Assembly (NCBI GenBank): GCA_903893625.1
Contig: CAITND010000075.1
Location: forward strand, 1-38,054
Direction of reading: 5' to 3'
DNA: 38,054 bases
From: an uncultured Oscillatoriales cyanobacterium
Lineage (GTDB): Bacteria > Cyanobacteriota > Cyanobacteriia > Cyanobacteriales > Microcoleaceae
Shown: in pieces, positions 23,568 through 35,490 of the stretch
Position numbering within the stretch: the first letter of the stretch is position 1
Layout: the number at the start of each line of letters is the position of its first letter
Program-made: the position numbers and the translations under genes
Notes under the pieces: generated by a model
Told to the model about the DNA's origin: nothing
The model's database searches: none
What the model saw: only the letters and a program-made list of their open reading frames with translations

Positions 23568-23683
23568 TCACAAAATTTAACGAAGCCAAGGAAAATATCT
23601 CCAGATCAAGAGTTGCACGCTAGTTGAGATTCTGAATCCTCCCAGTTAGCGTGCTACTACTTAAACTAGATACTAAAACCCAA

Positions 23684-26401
23684 CTACGAGCTTGTTTTTT
23701 TGCGGGTGGTTGAGGATTTTTTGGTGGTGGTTTTGGTGGTTTTTTCTGTTGTTTTCGAGGCTGTTTTTGAAGTTTTAGACTTACTTCGAGAACTCGAACT
23801 TGAACCCGCTTTTGCCGCTAACAATTCTAACGCCTGGGCTAAAGTAAACGCTTCCACCGCCGTATCCTTGGGTAATGAAGCATTAATTTTTCCATGTTTA
23901 ACATAGGGCCCATAACGACCATCATAAACATTTACAGGTTCATCATCTTCCGGGTGAGTTCCTAACTCGCGTAAGGGCGGAATTTCTTTTTTACCTCGTC
24001 CGCCTCGACCACTGGTTTTCGGTTGGGCTAATAATTCTAAAGCTCGTTCTAAACTAATCGTTAACACATCATCCGGGGCTTTAATTGACCGATAATCCTT
24101 ACCCTCTTTCCCCTGGTCATGGACTACATAGGGCCCAAACGGCCCCAAGGCGGCTTTAATTTTGGCCCCCGTTTCAGGATGAGTTCCTAATAGTCGCGGT
24201 AACGCCAATAACCCCACTGCCATATCCATCGTGACGTTATCCTTATCAACCCCTTTGGGAAGGGAAACCCGTTTCGGTTTTTTATTTCCTTCCGCCTCTA
24301 ACCCCAACTGAATATAGGGGCCATAAGGGCCAATTAAGACATAAATCAACTCTCCCGTTTGCGGGTCAGTCCCCAACTGTTCTGGGCCTTCGGTTTTTTG
24401 TCCGACTAATTCCCGAATTACATCCGGGGTTAAGTCCGATGGAGTTAAATCTTGGGGAATAGAAGCGGTAATCATTTCCTCACCTTTTCCCGCTTCAATA
24501 TAGGGGCCAAACTTGCCAATACAAACGCGATAGGAGATGGGGTCATCTTCATCCCCTAACTGTTCTAATTCAATCGTCCGGGCGATTTTTGTATCAATTT
24601 TACTTTCCTGGTCTTTGACTTGATATTCCAGTCCCGTCTCCCCTAAATAGAATTTTTGTAAATAGGGTAGCCAAGGAGCTTCTCCGGTGGCGATATCATC
24701 AAGAGTATCTTCCATGCGGGCCGTAAACCGGAGATCAACCAAATCGGGGAAATATTTTTCTAAGAGATTTGTCACCGCAAAGGCGGTAAACGTCGGAATG
24801 AGGGCATTATTTTTTAACTGTACATACCCCCGGTCAATAATTGTTCCAATCACGCTGGCGTAGGTACTAGGACGACCAATGCCTTCACTTTCTAAGGTCT
24901 TAACTAAGGAGGCTTCCGTAAACCGGGCGGGGGGTTGGGTTTCGTGTCCAACGACATCCAATTGTTTGCAGTTGGGATGGTCGCCGACCTTCATCGGAGG
25001 TAATAACACCTCTTGGTCTTCTAAGGCAGCTTCTGGGTCATCTGAACCCTCGACATAGGCCCGGAGGAACCCTGGAAAGTCAATGCGTTTTCCGGTACTG
25101 CGGAACCCCGCATCCTCAACTTTTAACTCAACGGTAATATTGGTTTGGCGAGAGTCCGCCATCTGAGAGGCGACGGTACGCTTCCAGATTAAATCATAGA
25201 GGCTGAGTTCTGCCCCACTGAGCGCGGTTTCTTGGGGAGTACGGAAATGATTTCCCGCCGGACGGATGGCTTCGTGGGCTTCCTGCGCCCCTTTCGATTT
25301 AGTCGTATATTGACGGGGTTTAGGACTGAGATAATTTTTCCCATATTTTTGTTCAACACATTCACGGGCTGCGGTAATCGCCTGTTCCGATAAATGTACC
25401 GAGTCCGTTCGCATATAGGTAATATAACCCCGTTCATACAAACTTTGAGCAGTTTGCATCGTCTGACGGGCGCTTAACCGTAGTTTTCGGTTAGATTCCT
25501 GTTGGAGTGTGGAGGTGGTGAAGGGGGGCGAAGGTTTACGAGTAACGGCTTTTTCTTCTAAGTTAGCAACCGTCCAGGGTTTACCAGAAATGCGTTGTTT
25601 TAAAGCTTCCGCTTGAGCTTCATCCAGTAAAATGACATTGCGACCTTGAGCAATTTTTCCAGTGGTTTCATCAAAATCGCTCCCGGTCGCCACTTTTACC
25701 CCCCCAATGGTAATCAATTTGGAATCAAATTGACTCTTGCCCCCCGTGTGCGGGGGGTTGGGGGGGGTATGTTCTAAAAGGGCTTTTAAATCCCAATATC
25801 CCCCAGACCGGAAAGCTCGACGTTCCCGTTCTCGACTGACCAGTAAGCGCACCGCTACAGACTGTACCCGTCCGGCGGATAATCCCCTGGCAATTTTTTT
25901 CCATAATAGAGGGGAGAGGGTATAACCATAGAGGCGGTCAAGGATGCGGCGGGTTTCTTGGGCGTGAACCAGTTGTTCATCAATGGTGCGGCAATTTTTC
26001 AGGGCTTCACGAATCGCCTCTTGGGTAATTTCGTGAAATACCATGCGTTTAATCGGAACTTTCGGTTTCAGAATTTGAAGTAAATGCCAACTAATACTCT
26101 CTCCCTCACGATCTTCGTCAGTGGCTAGAATCAGTTCATCGGCTTCCTTAAGGGCAGCTTTCAGTTCTTTAACGATTTTTTGCTTATCTTTGGGGATAAC
26201 GTAAATGGGTTCAAAGTTCGCTTCCACGTTGACCCCTAGTTGCGCCCACTTTTCTCCTTTATATTCTTCTGGAATTTCCTCAGCCGAGGGAGGAAGGTCA
26301 CGGACATGACCCATTGAGGCTTCCACCCGATAGCTTGCGGGTAGGAAGTTGCGAATGGTACGCGCTTTGGTTGGAGATTCAACGATGACTAAGGTTGACA
26401 T
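23684..26401 (-). CDS. topA: DNA topoisomerase I (type IA)
   Basis: A 905-residue enzyme that relaxes negative supercoils by nicking and passing one strand. The ATG at 26401 is chosen, with AAGG five bases upstream, so that the protein starts [13 protein letters not shown]; longer starts have no family support. The Toprim domain has Glu8 and [10 protein letters not shown] (Asp95, Asp97). The catalytic Tyr329 is in [10 protein letters not shown]. After the core come several glycine-rich C-terminal repeats of the form [39 protein letters not shown] and [11 protein letters not shown], then a Ser/Thr/Lys-rich tail. This repeat and tail layout is usual in cyanobacteria. A short Pro-rich insert (residues 211-221) is encoded by a GC-rich palindromic stretch. 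It lies downstream of eno on the same strand. Confidence 0.96.
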   Translation of the reverse strand: MSTLVIVESPTKARTIRNFLPASYRVEASMGHVRDLPPSAEEIPEEYKGEKWAQLGVNVEANFEPIYVIPKDKQKIVKELKAALKEADELILATDEDREGESISWHLLQILKPKVPIKRMVFHEITQEAIREALKNCRTIDEQLVHAQETRRILDRLYGYTLSPLLWKKIARGLSAGRVQSVAVRLLVSRERERRAFRSGGYWDLKALLEHTPPNPPHTGGKSQFDSKLITIGGVKVATGSDFDETTGKIAQGRNVILLDEAQAEALKQRISGKPWTVANLEEKAVTRKPSPPFTTSTLQQESNRKLRLSARQTMQTAQSLYERGYITYMRTDSVHLSEQAITAARECVEQKYGKNYLSPKPRQYTTKSKGAQEAHEAIRPAGNHFRTPQETALSGAELSLYDLIWKRTVASQMADSRQTNITVELKVEDAGFRSTGKRIDFPGFLRAYVEGSDDPEAALEDQEVLLPPMKVGDHPNCKQLDVVGHETQPPARFTEASLVKTLESEGIGRPSTYASVIGTIIDRGYVQLKNNALIPTFTAFAVTNLLEKYFPDLVDLRFTARMEDTLDDIATGEAPWLPYLQKFYLGETGLEYQVKDQESKIDTKIARTIELEQLGDEDDPISYRVCIGKFGPYIEAGKGEEMITASIPQDLTPSDLTPDVIRELVGQKTEGPEQLGTDPQTGELIYVLIGPYGPYIQLGLEAEGNKKPKRVSLPKGVDKDNVTMDMAVGLLALPRLLGTHPETGAKIKAALGPFGPYVVHDQGKEGKDYRSIKAPDDVLTISLERALELLAQPKTSGRGGRGKKEIPPLRELGTHPEDDEPVNVYDGRYGPYVKHGKINASLPKDTAVEAFTLAQALELLAAKAGSSSSSRSKSKTSKTASKTTEKTTKTTTKKSSTTRKKTSS
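25739..25771. repeat. GC-rich palindromic insert within topA
   Basis: CCCCCC (25740-25745) and GGGGGG (25752-25757) flank GTGTGC, followed by a second run of eight G. On the topA strand the stretch encodes [11 protein letters not shown] (residues 211-221), inserted between LLE and KSQFDSKLI, where other TopA proteins run on directly as far as I recall. It is in frame. Confidence 0.65.
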
Positions 26402-26435
26402 GACGCCTTCTTCGGATAGCAGCGAACTGGGACTA

Positions 26436-26480
26436 AACAAAAGGAATGGTTAACTGCTAGGAGTGAACAGTCCTTTTGTT
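26436..26480 (-). promoter_or_regulatory. Inverted repeat in the topA leader
   Basis: AACAAAAGGA (26436-26445) and TCCTTTTGTT (26471-26480) form a perfect 10-bp stem in the region just upstream of the topA start at 26401. It may be a leader hairpin or an operator. Function not known. Confidence 0.4.
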
Positions 26481-26557
26481 CTAGCCTATATCATTGCAGC
26501 CCTAGTTAGGGTGATTGACCATTGCACAGAATCTTGCAAAATTTCATAAAACCTGAT

Positions 26558-26583
26558 AAAACAGCCCAAGAGAGGACTGTTTT
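26558..26583 (-). terminator. Intrinsic terminator after eno
   Basis: On the minus strand, AAAACAGTCC and GGGCTGTTTT form a 10-bp stem (one G-U pair) around a six-base loop, with a T-rich 3' side. It begins 17 bases after the eno stop codon and would separate eno from topA. Confidence 0.75.
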
Positions 26584-26599
26584 ATTGGAGATGTCCGAG

Positions 26600-27952
<1,353 letters not shown>

Positions 27953-28044
27953 TTAACAGGTTCTTTGTTGATTTTGTTGGAGTCATTGGAACATTTTAAG
28001 GTTTTGGTTGAGGGTTAGGGGTTGAAAACCAACACCTAATCCGT

Positions 28045-28085
28045 TGACACTCTCAAGTCTGAAGACTGAAACCTTGGTAGTGTCA
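28045..28085. other. Inverted repeat between nadK and eno
   Basis: TGACACT (28045-28051) and AGTGTCA (28079-28085) enclose a second palindrome, AGTCT-GA-AGACT. It lies within the 213-base gap between the nadK stop and the eno start. It could end nadK transcripts or bind a regulator; no T-run is present. Confidence 0.3.
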
Positions 28086-28102
28086 GCGTCAAAGTCTCCT
28101 GT

Positions 28103-29023
28103 TCAATTGCGATGATTATTAATATGCCGAATTCTAGCTCCAGCCCATTGTAATTTTTCTCTTAACGTTTGATAAAACGAATAATTCTCGCGCAGAATAA
28201 TAAATTTTGCCTCACAATTTGCCATGGAAACATCCACCCGTTGACCGGGCCAAACAGAGGTTGCTAATACGCCATCCATCCAGAGTTTTGTATCATGTTC
28301 TGGGTCAGCTAAGGGCCAAACACTAACAATTGAACCCGCAGGTAAAACAATCGGACGACTGGATAAACTTAAGGGACAAATCGGAGTAACGGTAATTGCT
28401 GCCATTCCTGGGTGTAAAATCGGCCCTCCGGCAGATGTATTATAACAAGTGGAACCGCTTGGCGTTCCGACAATTAAACCATCTCCTTGATATTGATCAA
28501 CGACTTCTCCATCCACTTCCATTTCTAAAAATGATGTGGGCATTCGATAGGCAGAAGCAGGTTTAATACACATTTCATTTAAGGCTAAAAACCGCTCGCT
28601 AATCGGTTCTAAATTAGCTCGACTGCCTTCATAAACCGTTGCTTGTAACATCACCCGACTTTGTACCGCATAGCGATCTTCAAACAGTCGATTAATCACC
28701 TCTTCCGTATTTTCAACATCTTCAAAAGATTCTGTTAAAAATCCTAAATGTCCCCCCACATTGGCGGCTAAAATCGGAATTCCTTCGGGGGCTAAATGTC
28801 TAGCGGCGGCTAAGGCTGTGCCATCGCCACCTAATACAATGGCTAAATCAATGGGAACACTACTAGAGGCGAGAAAAACAGGATAGGGGTTATCTTTGGC
28901 GCCACTTGGCCCCATTAATACATGACACCCGCGCTTTTCTAAACATTTAGCATATTGTTCCGCCCAGCTTTGGCTTAACGGATCTCTAGCTTTATGGGCG
29001 ATGATAACCTGTTTAATTTCCAC
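28103..29023 (-). CDS. nadK: NAD kinase
   Basis: A 306-residue enzyme that phosphorylates NAD to NADP with ATP. The start is a GTG at 29023, giving MEIKQVIIAHKARDP, the usual cyanobacterial N-terminus. The catalytic GGDG motif is at residues 65-68 in AIVLGGDGTALAAARH, followed by VGGHLGFLTE. The NAD-binding ALNEMCI and the conserved GSTCYNTSAGGPILHP block are present. Cyanobacteria generally have two NAD kinases; which of the two this is cannot be decided from this sequence. It begins 32 bases after the REC-kinase gene ends, so it may be part of the same leftward transcript as recF and the two kinases. Confidence 0.95.
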   Translation of the reverse strand: MEIKQVIIAHKARDPLSQSWAEQYAKCLEKRGCHVLMGPSGAKDNPYPVFLASSSVPIDLAIVLGGDGTALAAARHLAPEGIPILAANVGGHLGFLTESFEDVENTEEVINRLFEDRYAVQSRVMLQATVYEGSRANLEPISERFLALNEMCIKPASAYRMPTSFLEMEVDGEVVDQYQGDGLIVGTPSGSTCYNTSAGGPILHPGMAAITVTPICPLSLSSRPIVLPAGSIVSVWPLADPEHDTKLWMDGVLATSVWPGQRVDVSMANCEAKFIILRENYSFYQTLREKLQWAGARIRHINNHRN

Positions 29024-29055
29024 TTTATTAAAATTTATCCTGTTAAAAAAAGTGT

Positions 29056-30372
29056 TTATTCTTCTTGAATGGGAAAAGAAAGGGTAACGGTTGTTCCTTG
29101 GTTGAGGGTGCTGTCCAGGGAGAGGGTTCCTTCATGGAGTTCTACCAGACGTTTAACAACAGTTAATCCTAATCCAGCCCCTGGGGTTCCTGATATAGAA
29201 TCAGCATTACTGGCACGATAGAAAGGTTCTAATACTTGGTCTAGTTCTGATTCAGGAATTCCAATTCCTTGATCTTGAATTTTGAACACAACTTGAGTGG
29301 GTTGATAAATCATTTCTACAACAATTGTTCCCCCATTTGGAGAATAACGAATTGCATTTGTGAGTAAATTAATGAAAATTTGTTTGAGAAAGTTGGGATC
29401 GGCTTTAAACTGTTTAGGATGATTCCCTTCAACCAATAATTGAATTTTATGAGCCTGATTTTCCAGAGATGTCCAATTGTCTAATAGGCTTTTAATAAAT
29501 AAATCTAAATTAAAGCATTGCGGTTCAAAATGAATTAAATTAGATTCGGCTTGTGCTAAAACAATGGCACTATTTAAAATCTGTTCAATCCGTTTAACAC
29601 TTTCATTAACTCGGTTGATGTGACGATCTAAATTATCGGTTTTTTGTTGATCAATTTTATATTTAATTAATTCATTAGAAGTCATGATCACAGTCAAAGG
29701 GGTGCGAAATTCATGGGAAATCGTGGTAATTAGCCGAGATTTCATCTCGCTTAATGACTGTTCTTTTTTTAAAGAAATTTCTAATTTTTTATGTAAAGTC
29801 ACTAATTCTTTATTTCTCTGTTTCAGTTCTTGGGTGCGTTCTTCAACTTTAGTTTCTAATTCTTGATTTAACATTTGTAGCTGCGTTTGGACAGCAATGC
29901 GATCGCTAACTTCCTGTTCCAGTTGTTGATTTTTTTGCTCTAACTGATGTTTTTGTAATTGCAGTTCTTTTTGCAATCGACTGATTTTAATTTGGGTAGA
30001 AACCCGCACGATAACTTCGTCAACATCAAAGGGTTTAGTAATATAATCTAATCCGCCAACTTCAAACCCCATGAGTTTACTTTGAATATCATCTCTAGCG
30101 GTAATAAAAATAATCGGAATATCGCGTGTGCGTTCATCTGCTTTCAGAAAACGACAGGCTTCATACCCGTCTAACTCTGGCATCATCACATCTAATAAAA
30201 TTAAATCCGGGGGCATCAATTGGGCGGAATTTAAGGCAAATTGCCCATTCGTTGCTTTGCGAACCCGATAACCTTGTTCTAATAAAACTTGAGATAAAAC
30301 TCGCAAGTTATCAGGAATATCATCAACAATTAAAATATCTGCTAAAGGAGTGGCTGTTGGTTTTGAATACAT
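29056..30372 (-). CDS. Response-regulator/histidine-kinase hybrid (REC-coiled coil-HisKA-HATPase)
   Basis: A 438-residue soluble protein. The ATG at 30372 is preferred to a TTG at 30393 because it puts MYSKPTATPLADILIVDD at the start, as in related cyanobacterial proteins. The receiver domain has Asp17 and Asp18 and the phosphorylated Asp61 in LILLDVMMPELDG; the Lys of ITKPF closes the active site. A coiled coil (about 130-205, rich in Gln, Leu and Glu) leads to HisKA with His220 in ISHEFRTPLTVIM, and HATPase_c with NLLTNAIRYS, IQDQGIGIPE and GAGLGLTVV. It has no membrane segment. The gene overlaps the end of the six-PAS kinase by 31 bases, so the two are likely made together, and the upstream kinase may phosphorylate this receiver domain. 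Confidence 0.92.
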   Translation of the reverse strand: MYSKPTATPLADILIVDDIPDNLRVLSQVLLEQGYRVRKATNGQFALNSAQLMPPDLILLDVMMPELDGYEACRFLKADERTRDIPIIFITARDDIQSKLMGFEVGGLDYITKPFDVDEVIVRVSTQIKISRLQKELQLQKHQLEQKNQQLEQEVSDRIAVQTQLQMLNQELETKVEERTQELKQRNKELVTLHKKLEISLKKEQSLSEMKSRLITTISHEFRTPLTVIMTSNELIKYKIDQQKTDNLDRHINRVNESVKRIEQILNSAIVLAQAESNLIHFEPQCFNLDLFIKSLLDNWTSLENQAHKIQLLVEGNHPKQFKADPNFLKQIFINLLTNAIRYSPNGGTIVVEMIYQPTQVVFKIQDQGIGIPESELDQVLEPFYRASNADSISGTPGAGLGLTVVKRLVELHEGTLSLDSTLNQGTTVTLSFPIQEE

Positions 30373-33300
30373 GAGAGAGACTGTGTAACCCAATTAAGAA
30401 TGACTTCAAACTCAAAGTTATTGATTAATTCCGTTAACGTATTAATTAAAACCCTTTGAGAAGCAGGAATTTGTGTAAGTAAACTGAGCAGTGTTTCAGA
30501 ATCCCCAATTTGAGTTTCTATTGCTAACTGATTTAACAATTCGGGAGGTAGAGTTACCAACGCTTGAATAATAGTTGCATCCTGAATCTGGTGGTGTCTA
30601 ACTTTATTAGGGATAAAGCCTTCAACTCTATATTTTACTCCTAAATGCTTCTTCAATATTTCCCAAATCATGGCTTCTGTCAAAGGTTTACCGACAAAAT
30701 CATCGCAGCCGGCGGCGATAATTTTTTGGCGTTCCTCTTCAAATACACTAGCAGAAACCCCAATGATTTTGGGAAAAGGTTCAAAATTAGGAGGCATCGA
30801 TAAAAGGGTTTTTGCTTTTCTGGCTCTAATTTCCTGAGTCGCCCGATAGCCATCGATACCCGACATTCGCATATCCATCCAAATCAGATGGGGGTTATAG
30901 GATTCTACCAATGCCAGAGCCATTTCCCCATTTTCAGCTTCCTCAACCTCAAACTCCACAGAACGCAACAACTTAACTAACCATTGACGGTTCATTTCTA
31001 AATCATCGACGACTAAAATTCGATATTGGGGTTGATGGGGGGCTAGTCCAATTACCCGGTATTGGGGTTGGGGTGAAGCTACGGTTGCAGGGTCAACCCC
31101 TAAAGCGTGGATGGTAAATTGAAACCGAGTTCCTCTGCCTATTTCACTACTCACCTGAATTTGACCCCCCATCAGTTCCACAAAGCGACGACTAATGGGC
31201 AACCCTAACCCGGTTCCCTGTTGCGAGTGTCGGCCACTGCTGGTTTGTACGAAAGCATCAAACATGGTGTTCAGTTCTTCAGGTGCTACCCCAGCCCCCG
31301 TATCTTCGACTTCAAACTCGATGGTGTAGTCAGGTGGGGCAGAACCGGGGTTTAAGCTCTGTTCTAAGGGTGTAATTCGCAGGATGACACTGCCTTGATG
31401 GGTAAATTTAATCGCATTATCTAATAAATTAATCAAAACTTGGCGCAATTTGCGTTCATCAGTCTGTAAATATTGGGGTAAATTCGGCGCTCGCTCAATG
31501 ATTAATTCTAAACCTTTGGAAGTTGCTCGCAGTTTTAAGGTATCCTCTAAATCTTCTAATAATTGATATAAATCAAAGGTTTTTTCTTCGAGGATCACTC
31601 GATTTGCTTCTATTTTAGAAATGGATAAAATATCATTAATTAGCAGTAATAAATCATCTCCATTTCGGTTAATAATTTGTAAATTTTCTCGATGATAGGA
31701 CGCTAAGGTAGAATCTCTCACCATCAGTTGCGTAAATCCTAAAATCGCATTTAACGGGGTGCGAAGCTCATGACTCATATTGCTTAAAAAGGTACTTTTG
31801 GCACTGTTGGCGGCTTCTGCTTGTTCCTTAGCTTTTTGCAGTTCGATTTCGATTTGTTTTTGTTGGGTTATATCTAATATAAAAGCAACACATATATTTT
31901 GTTCTTCTAATAAAGTCACTCCTAAAATAACCGGAATTCGAGTTCCATCTTTATGCAAATATTCTTTTTCATGGGGGGGTAAAATCTGATTTGTTAAAAT
32001 TTTCTGCACCCGTTCTTGATCAGCCTCTTTACCTTCAGGGGGGGTAATAGTATCCCAGCCTAATTGTCCGGTTTCTAACTCCTCGCGGCTATAGCCAATC
32101 ATCCGCAAAAAGGCATCATTGGCTTCTAAAATTTTACCTTCAAAATCAGCAAAAATAATCCCTACAATATTCGCTTCAATTAAATGTCGCCATCTGGCTT
32201 CACTTTGACGTAAGCTTAATTCCGCTAATTTTTGTTCGGTAATATCCGTCAAGGAACCCGCCATACTGACTGGATTTCCCTGTTCATCTCTGAGGGCTTC
32301 TCCCTTAACCCGTACCCAAATATAATCACCCAATTTGTGTAACCAACGATATTCAATAAAGTAAGGAATATTAAACCGCAGATGATTTTCAATAGCTTGA
32401 AATACGGGCTGAAGATCATCAGGATGAATGAAATTTCTGAACCGGGTTAAAGTGGGTTGGAATTCATTTGGTTGATACCCAATAATCTCAAAAAATCGAG
32501 GAGAATACCAAATCTGCTCTTGATGAACATCAAACCAATCCCAGATTCCATCATTTGACCCCTTAATTGCCCGTTCAAATCGTTGTTCACTCTCTTTTAA
32601 CGCTTTTTCGGCTTGTAGCCGTTGGGTAATATCTTGAAATTGAGAAACAAAATAAAGGGGATGATTTTGATGATCTCTAACTAAGCCGACACTCAGTAAT
32701 CCCCAAACTAAATTCCCATTTTTATGAATTAATCGGTTTTCTAAATTATAGGTTTTCATTTCTCCATTTAATATTTTATTTACATAACTTAAATCCCTGG
32801 CTAAATCATCGGGATCAGTAATTTCAGCAAAGGTTAAATTCAAAAGTTCCGCCTCGGAATAGCCCAAAATTTGACAAATTGCTTCATTAACTTGTAAAAA
32901 TTTACACTCCCTTGAAACAATAAACATTCCAATGGTGGTATTAGTAAAGGCACTTCTAAACCGTTCTTCACTTTGACGTAATGCTTCTTCAGATTGTTGA
33001 CGCGCCGTGATATCCTGAACAAAAGATAATGCCGAACTTAGATTCCCATTCTGATCAAAGATCGCAGATGAAAACCATTCACAACTAATCAGATCTCGGT
33101 TTTTTGTATAATTCCGGTTTTGCATTTTCAAGGTATTACTTTGATAGGTTAACATCTCCATAATTCCCTGATTGACTCGCTCTTGATCGGCTTCGTAAAT
33201 TATCAAAAAATCATGATTAGATAAACCGATTACTTCATCAGATGTCCAACCAAATATTTTTTCAGCCTGTTTTGACCACCGTTTAATTTTACCTTGAGAA

Positions 33301-35456
33301 TCCCATTCTATAATCGCTAAGGGAGAATATTCAAAATGTTTTTGAATTTGTTCTAAAGCGGTTTGTAGCGATCGCTCTGTTTGTTTAATATAACTGGTTT
33401 CTACTGTCGTTCCTACAATTCGATAAATCCGAGATTCTAAATCTTTTAACGGGGTTAATGTTGTATACCAAAAAGTTTCTACGCCTTTCAAAATTACCGA
33501 TTCTTCATAGGAGATAGAAGTTCCTGCATTCACACAATCTTGATAATGCTGAATCACCTGTTCCCAATTCGGAATTTTTAATTCTTCAGGTGTTTTTCCT
33601 ACTGATCTAATCAGAGAAAAACCTGTCGCTTTTTCATGGGCAGAATTGCTTCCTGCATAACGAAATTTTCCAAGGTCTTCAACATCTACGACAAAGATGG
33701 GTTCTGCTACTCCCTGATAAATACTCCGCAGTAATTGTTCTTGATTTTTTAAGGTGATTTCGGCTTGTTTGCGTTCTGTAATATCTCTGAAGGTTCCTAG
33801 TAATCGAATTGTGTTCCTTTGTAGATCAAAAATCGGTTCTCCCTGGATTTCCGTGTAGCGCATCGAACCATCAGCCCGCAAAATTCTTAATTCTGTAGCC
33901 AAGGGTTTTTGATCTCGCAATGGTTCAATAACCTCTTGAAAATAGATCGGATGATCATCGGGATAAATATATTGTAATAATTCTTCAATATTTGATGGTT
34001 TTGTCTGGGCTTCAATACCATAAATCCGATGAATTTCTGGACTCCAAATTACAGTTTTAGTTAGATAATCAAATTCCCAGATACTCAGTTTTGAAATCTG
34101 TTGAGCCTGACGCAGTTTGACTTCTGTTTCTTGATGTTTGATAATTTCTTGTTGAAGCTTTTCCAGACTGGTTTGTAATTGAATCGTCATTCCTTTAAAG
34201 GATTGAACCAGTTCCCCGATTTCATCGGTTCTTTTGAATTCGTTGAGCTGTTGAATTTCTCCGGTTGCAATTCGTTTTGCGGCTTGATTAACTGCTAAAA
34301 TTGGTTTAATGATCCAACGACTGGTTAAAATGCCCACACCTGTCGCCAAGAAGAAAACACCAATACAAACGAGGAAAGTTTGTTTAAACTGAGCATTCAC
34401 TTCCGTCATGAAATCGCTTTGAGGAATGACAATAATTGTTAGTAAATCTAAACCCTCTGGATTTTTTAAGGGTGCAACTTGTAAAAAATAATGGTTTGAT
34501 AAACTTCCCCAGGTTGTCGGTGGAATCGTAAAATCAACATTTTGGATTTCTTGAACATTTTGAAATTCTCCAAATTTTTTGATTAAAAAAATGCCAATAT
34601 TTTGATATAATTGATCTTGACTTTCTACAAGATTAATAAATTTCAGTTTTCCTTTGTCTTTTTGATAAACTTTACCTTGAGAACTAGCGACTAAATTGCC
34701 ATTTCTATCAATTAAAATGACTTTTCCCGATTTTCCTACTCGAATTTGACTGAGGAAATCACTGAGATTGGAGGAAACAATACCGACGGACAATACCCCT
34801 AATAATTTCTGGGTTTTGCGATCATAAATAGGAGTATTGAGACTTAATCCTAATTCTTCATTGTTTCCTAATTCATACAGGGAACCCCAGCGTGTTTTTC
34901 GATTTTTTACAGCATCTTGATACCAAGGACGAAGGGTGACACTGGGTTGCGAAAAGCTTCCTAAGAGTTTAATCGGTTTTCCCGTTTGATCAATCGCATA
35001 ATCATAAATCAGTGATGAATCCTGGGGACTAGAATGCCAAGATCGATGTCCCTGAAAATGAGTGACGGCTAAAAATTCATGCTGTTCATTCCCGATTAAG
35101 ATTCTATTAATTAATTTAAAATGTCGTAAGGTTAAAAACAGATCTTCTTCCAGGGGTAATAACTCGTTTAAATCAGCATTCTTAATCTCCCAGTCATCCA
35201 GAGTATGATTCGTAATCACTTTTGCGGTTTCTGTGACTTGATAAATGTGAGATTCAACACGCTGAGTGACTTCATTCATCAATTCACCACTGATTTTTTT
35301 AACCGCACCTTGTCCACTGCGAAAGGATAGATAACCTACAATTAATACGGTGGCTGTAATTTGGATCACAAAGGGAATAATCAATACAAATCGTAAGGGG
35401 ATTTTCCCCAAAGTTTGACTGATCAATAGAGAACGAAGGAAGTGAGCAAGATCCAT
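30342..35456 (-). CDS. Large hybrid sensor kinase (Cache-HAMP-six PAS-HisKA-HATPase-REC)
   Basis: A 1704-residue membrane sensor. Order: a transmembrane helix at about 20-42, a dCache-like extracytoplasmic domain to about 355 (with TLRPWYQDAVKNRKTRWGSL), a second helix at about 360-380, HAMP, then six PAS/PAC units, each ending in a recognisable PAC motif (FRDITERKQAE, VQDITARQQSE, FQDITQRLQAE, LTDITEQKLAE, LDITQQKQIE and one more divergent unit). HisKA carries His1229 in [11 protein letters not shown], HATPase_c has NLLDNAIKF, DTGAGV and GTGLGLPIS, and the receiver has Asp1528 in IWMDMRMSGIDG. The C-terminal helical tail resembles that of the kinase at 3312-6083. Such stacked PAS domains usually sense redox, light or small ligands; which apply here is unknown. 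It starts 34 bases after recF and overlaps the following kinase gene. Confidence 0.93.
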   Translation of the reverse strand: MDLAHFLRSLLISQTLGKIPLRFVLIIPFVIQITATVLIVGYLSFRSGQGAVKKISGELMNEVTQRVESHIYQVTETAKVITNHTLDDWEIKNADLNELLPLEEDLFLTLRHFKLINRILIGNEQHEFLAVTHFQGHRSWHSSPQDSSLIYDYAIDQTGKPIKLLGSFSQPSVTLRPWYQDAVKNRKTRWGSLYELGNNEELGLSLNTPIYDRKTQKLLGVLSVGIVSSNLSDFLSQIRVGKSGKVILIDRNGNLVASSQGKVYQKDKGKLKFINLVESQDQLYQNIGIFLIKKFGEFQNVQEIQNVDFTIPPTTWGSLSNHYFLQVAPLKNPEGLDLLTIIVIPQSDFMTEVNAQFKQTFLVCIGVFFLATGVGILTSRWIIKPILAVNQAAKRIATGEIQQLNEFKRTDEIGELVQSFKGMTIQLQTSLEKLQQEIIKHQETEVKLRQAQQISKLSIWEFDYLTKTVIWSPEIHRIYGIEAQTKPSNIEELLQYIYPDDHPIYFQEVIEPLRDQKPLATELRILRADGSMRYTEIQGEPIFDLQRNTIRLLGTFRDITERKQAEITLKNQEQLLRSIYQGVAEPIFVVDVEDLGKFRYAGSNSAHEKATGFSLIRSVGKTPEELKIPNWEQVIQHYQDCVNAGTSISYEESVILKGVETFWYTTLTPLKDLESRIYRIVGTTVETSYIKQTERSLQTALEQIQKHFEYSPLAIIEWDSQGKIKRWSKQAEKIFGWTSDEVIGLSNHDFLIIYEADQERVNQGIMEMLTYQSNTLKMQNRNYTKNRDLISCEWFSSAIFDQNGNLSSALSFVQDITARQQSEEALRQSEERFRSAFTNTTIGMFIVSRECKFLQVNEAICQILGYSEAELLNLTFAEITDPDDLARDLSYVNKILNGEMKTYNLENRLIHKNGNLVWGLLSVGLVRDHQNHPLYFVSQFQDITQRLQAEKALKESEQRFERAIKGSNDGIWDWFDVHQEQIWYSPRFFEIIGYQPNEFQPTLTRFRNFIHPDDLQPVFQAIENHLRFNIPYFIEYRWLHKLGDYIWVRVKGEALRDEQGNPVSMAGSLTDITEQKLAELSLRQSEARWRHLIEANIVGIIFADFEGKILEANDAFLRMIGYSREELETGQLGWDTITPPEGKEADQERVQKILTNQILPPHEKEYLHKDGTRIPVILGVTLLEEQNICVAFILDITQQKQIEIELQKAKEQAEAANSAKSTFLSNMSHELRTPLNAILGFTQLMVRDSTLASYHRENLQIINRNGDDLLLLINDILSISKIEANRVILEEKTFDLYQLLEDLEDTLKLRATSKGLELIIERAPNLPQYLQTDERKLRQVLINLLDNAIKFTHQGSVILRITPLEQSLNPGSAPPDYTIEFEVEDTGAGVAPEELNTMFDAFVQTSSGRHSQQGTGLGLPISRRFVELMGGQIQVSSEIGRGTRFQFTIHALGVDPATVASPQPQYRVIGLAPHQPQYRILVVDDLEMNRQWLVKLLRSVEFEVEEAENGEMALALVESYNPHLIWMDMRMSGIDGYRATQEIRARKAKTLLSMPPNFEPFPKIIGVSASVFEEERQKIIAAGCDDFVGKPLTEAMIWEILKKHLGVKYRVEGFIPNKVRHHQIQDATIIQALVTLPPELLNQLAIETQIGDSETLLSLLTQIPASQRVLINTLTELINNFEFEVILNWVTQSLSCIQNQQPLL

Positions 35457-35490
35457 AATCGAGTTGTTTGTACGTTTATTGGTTAACTTT

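Noticed and set aside
23700-23906. Plus-strand Val/Leu-rich frame within the topA tail
   Set aside because: It is an antisense shadow of the Ser/Thr/Lys-rich C-terminus of topoisomerase I.
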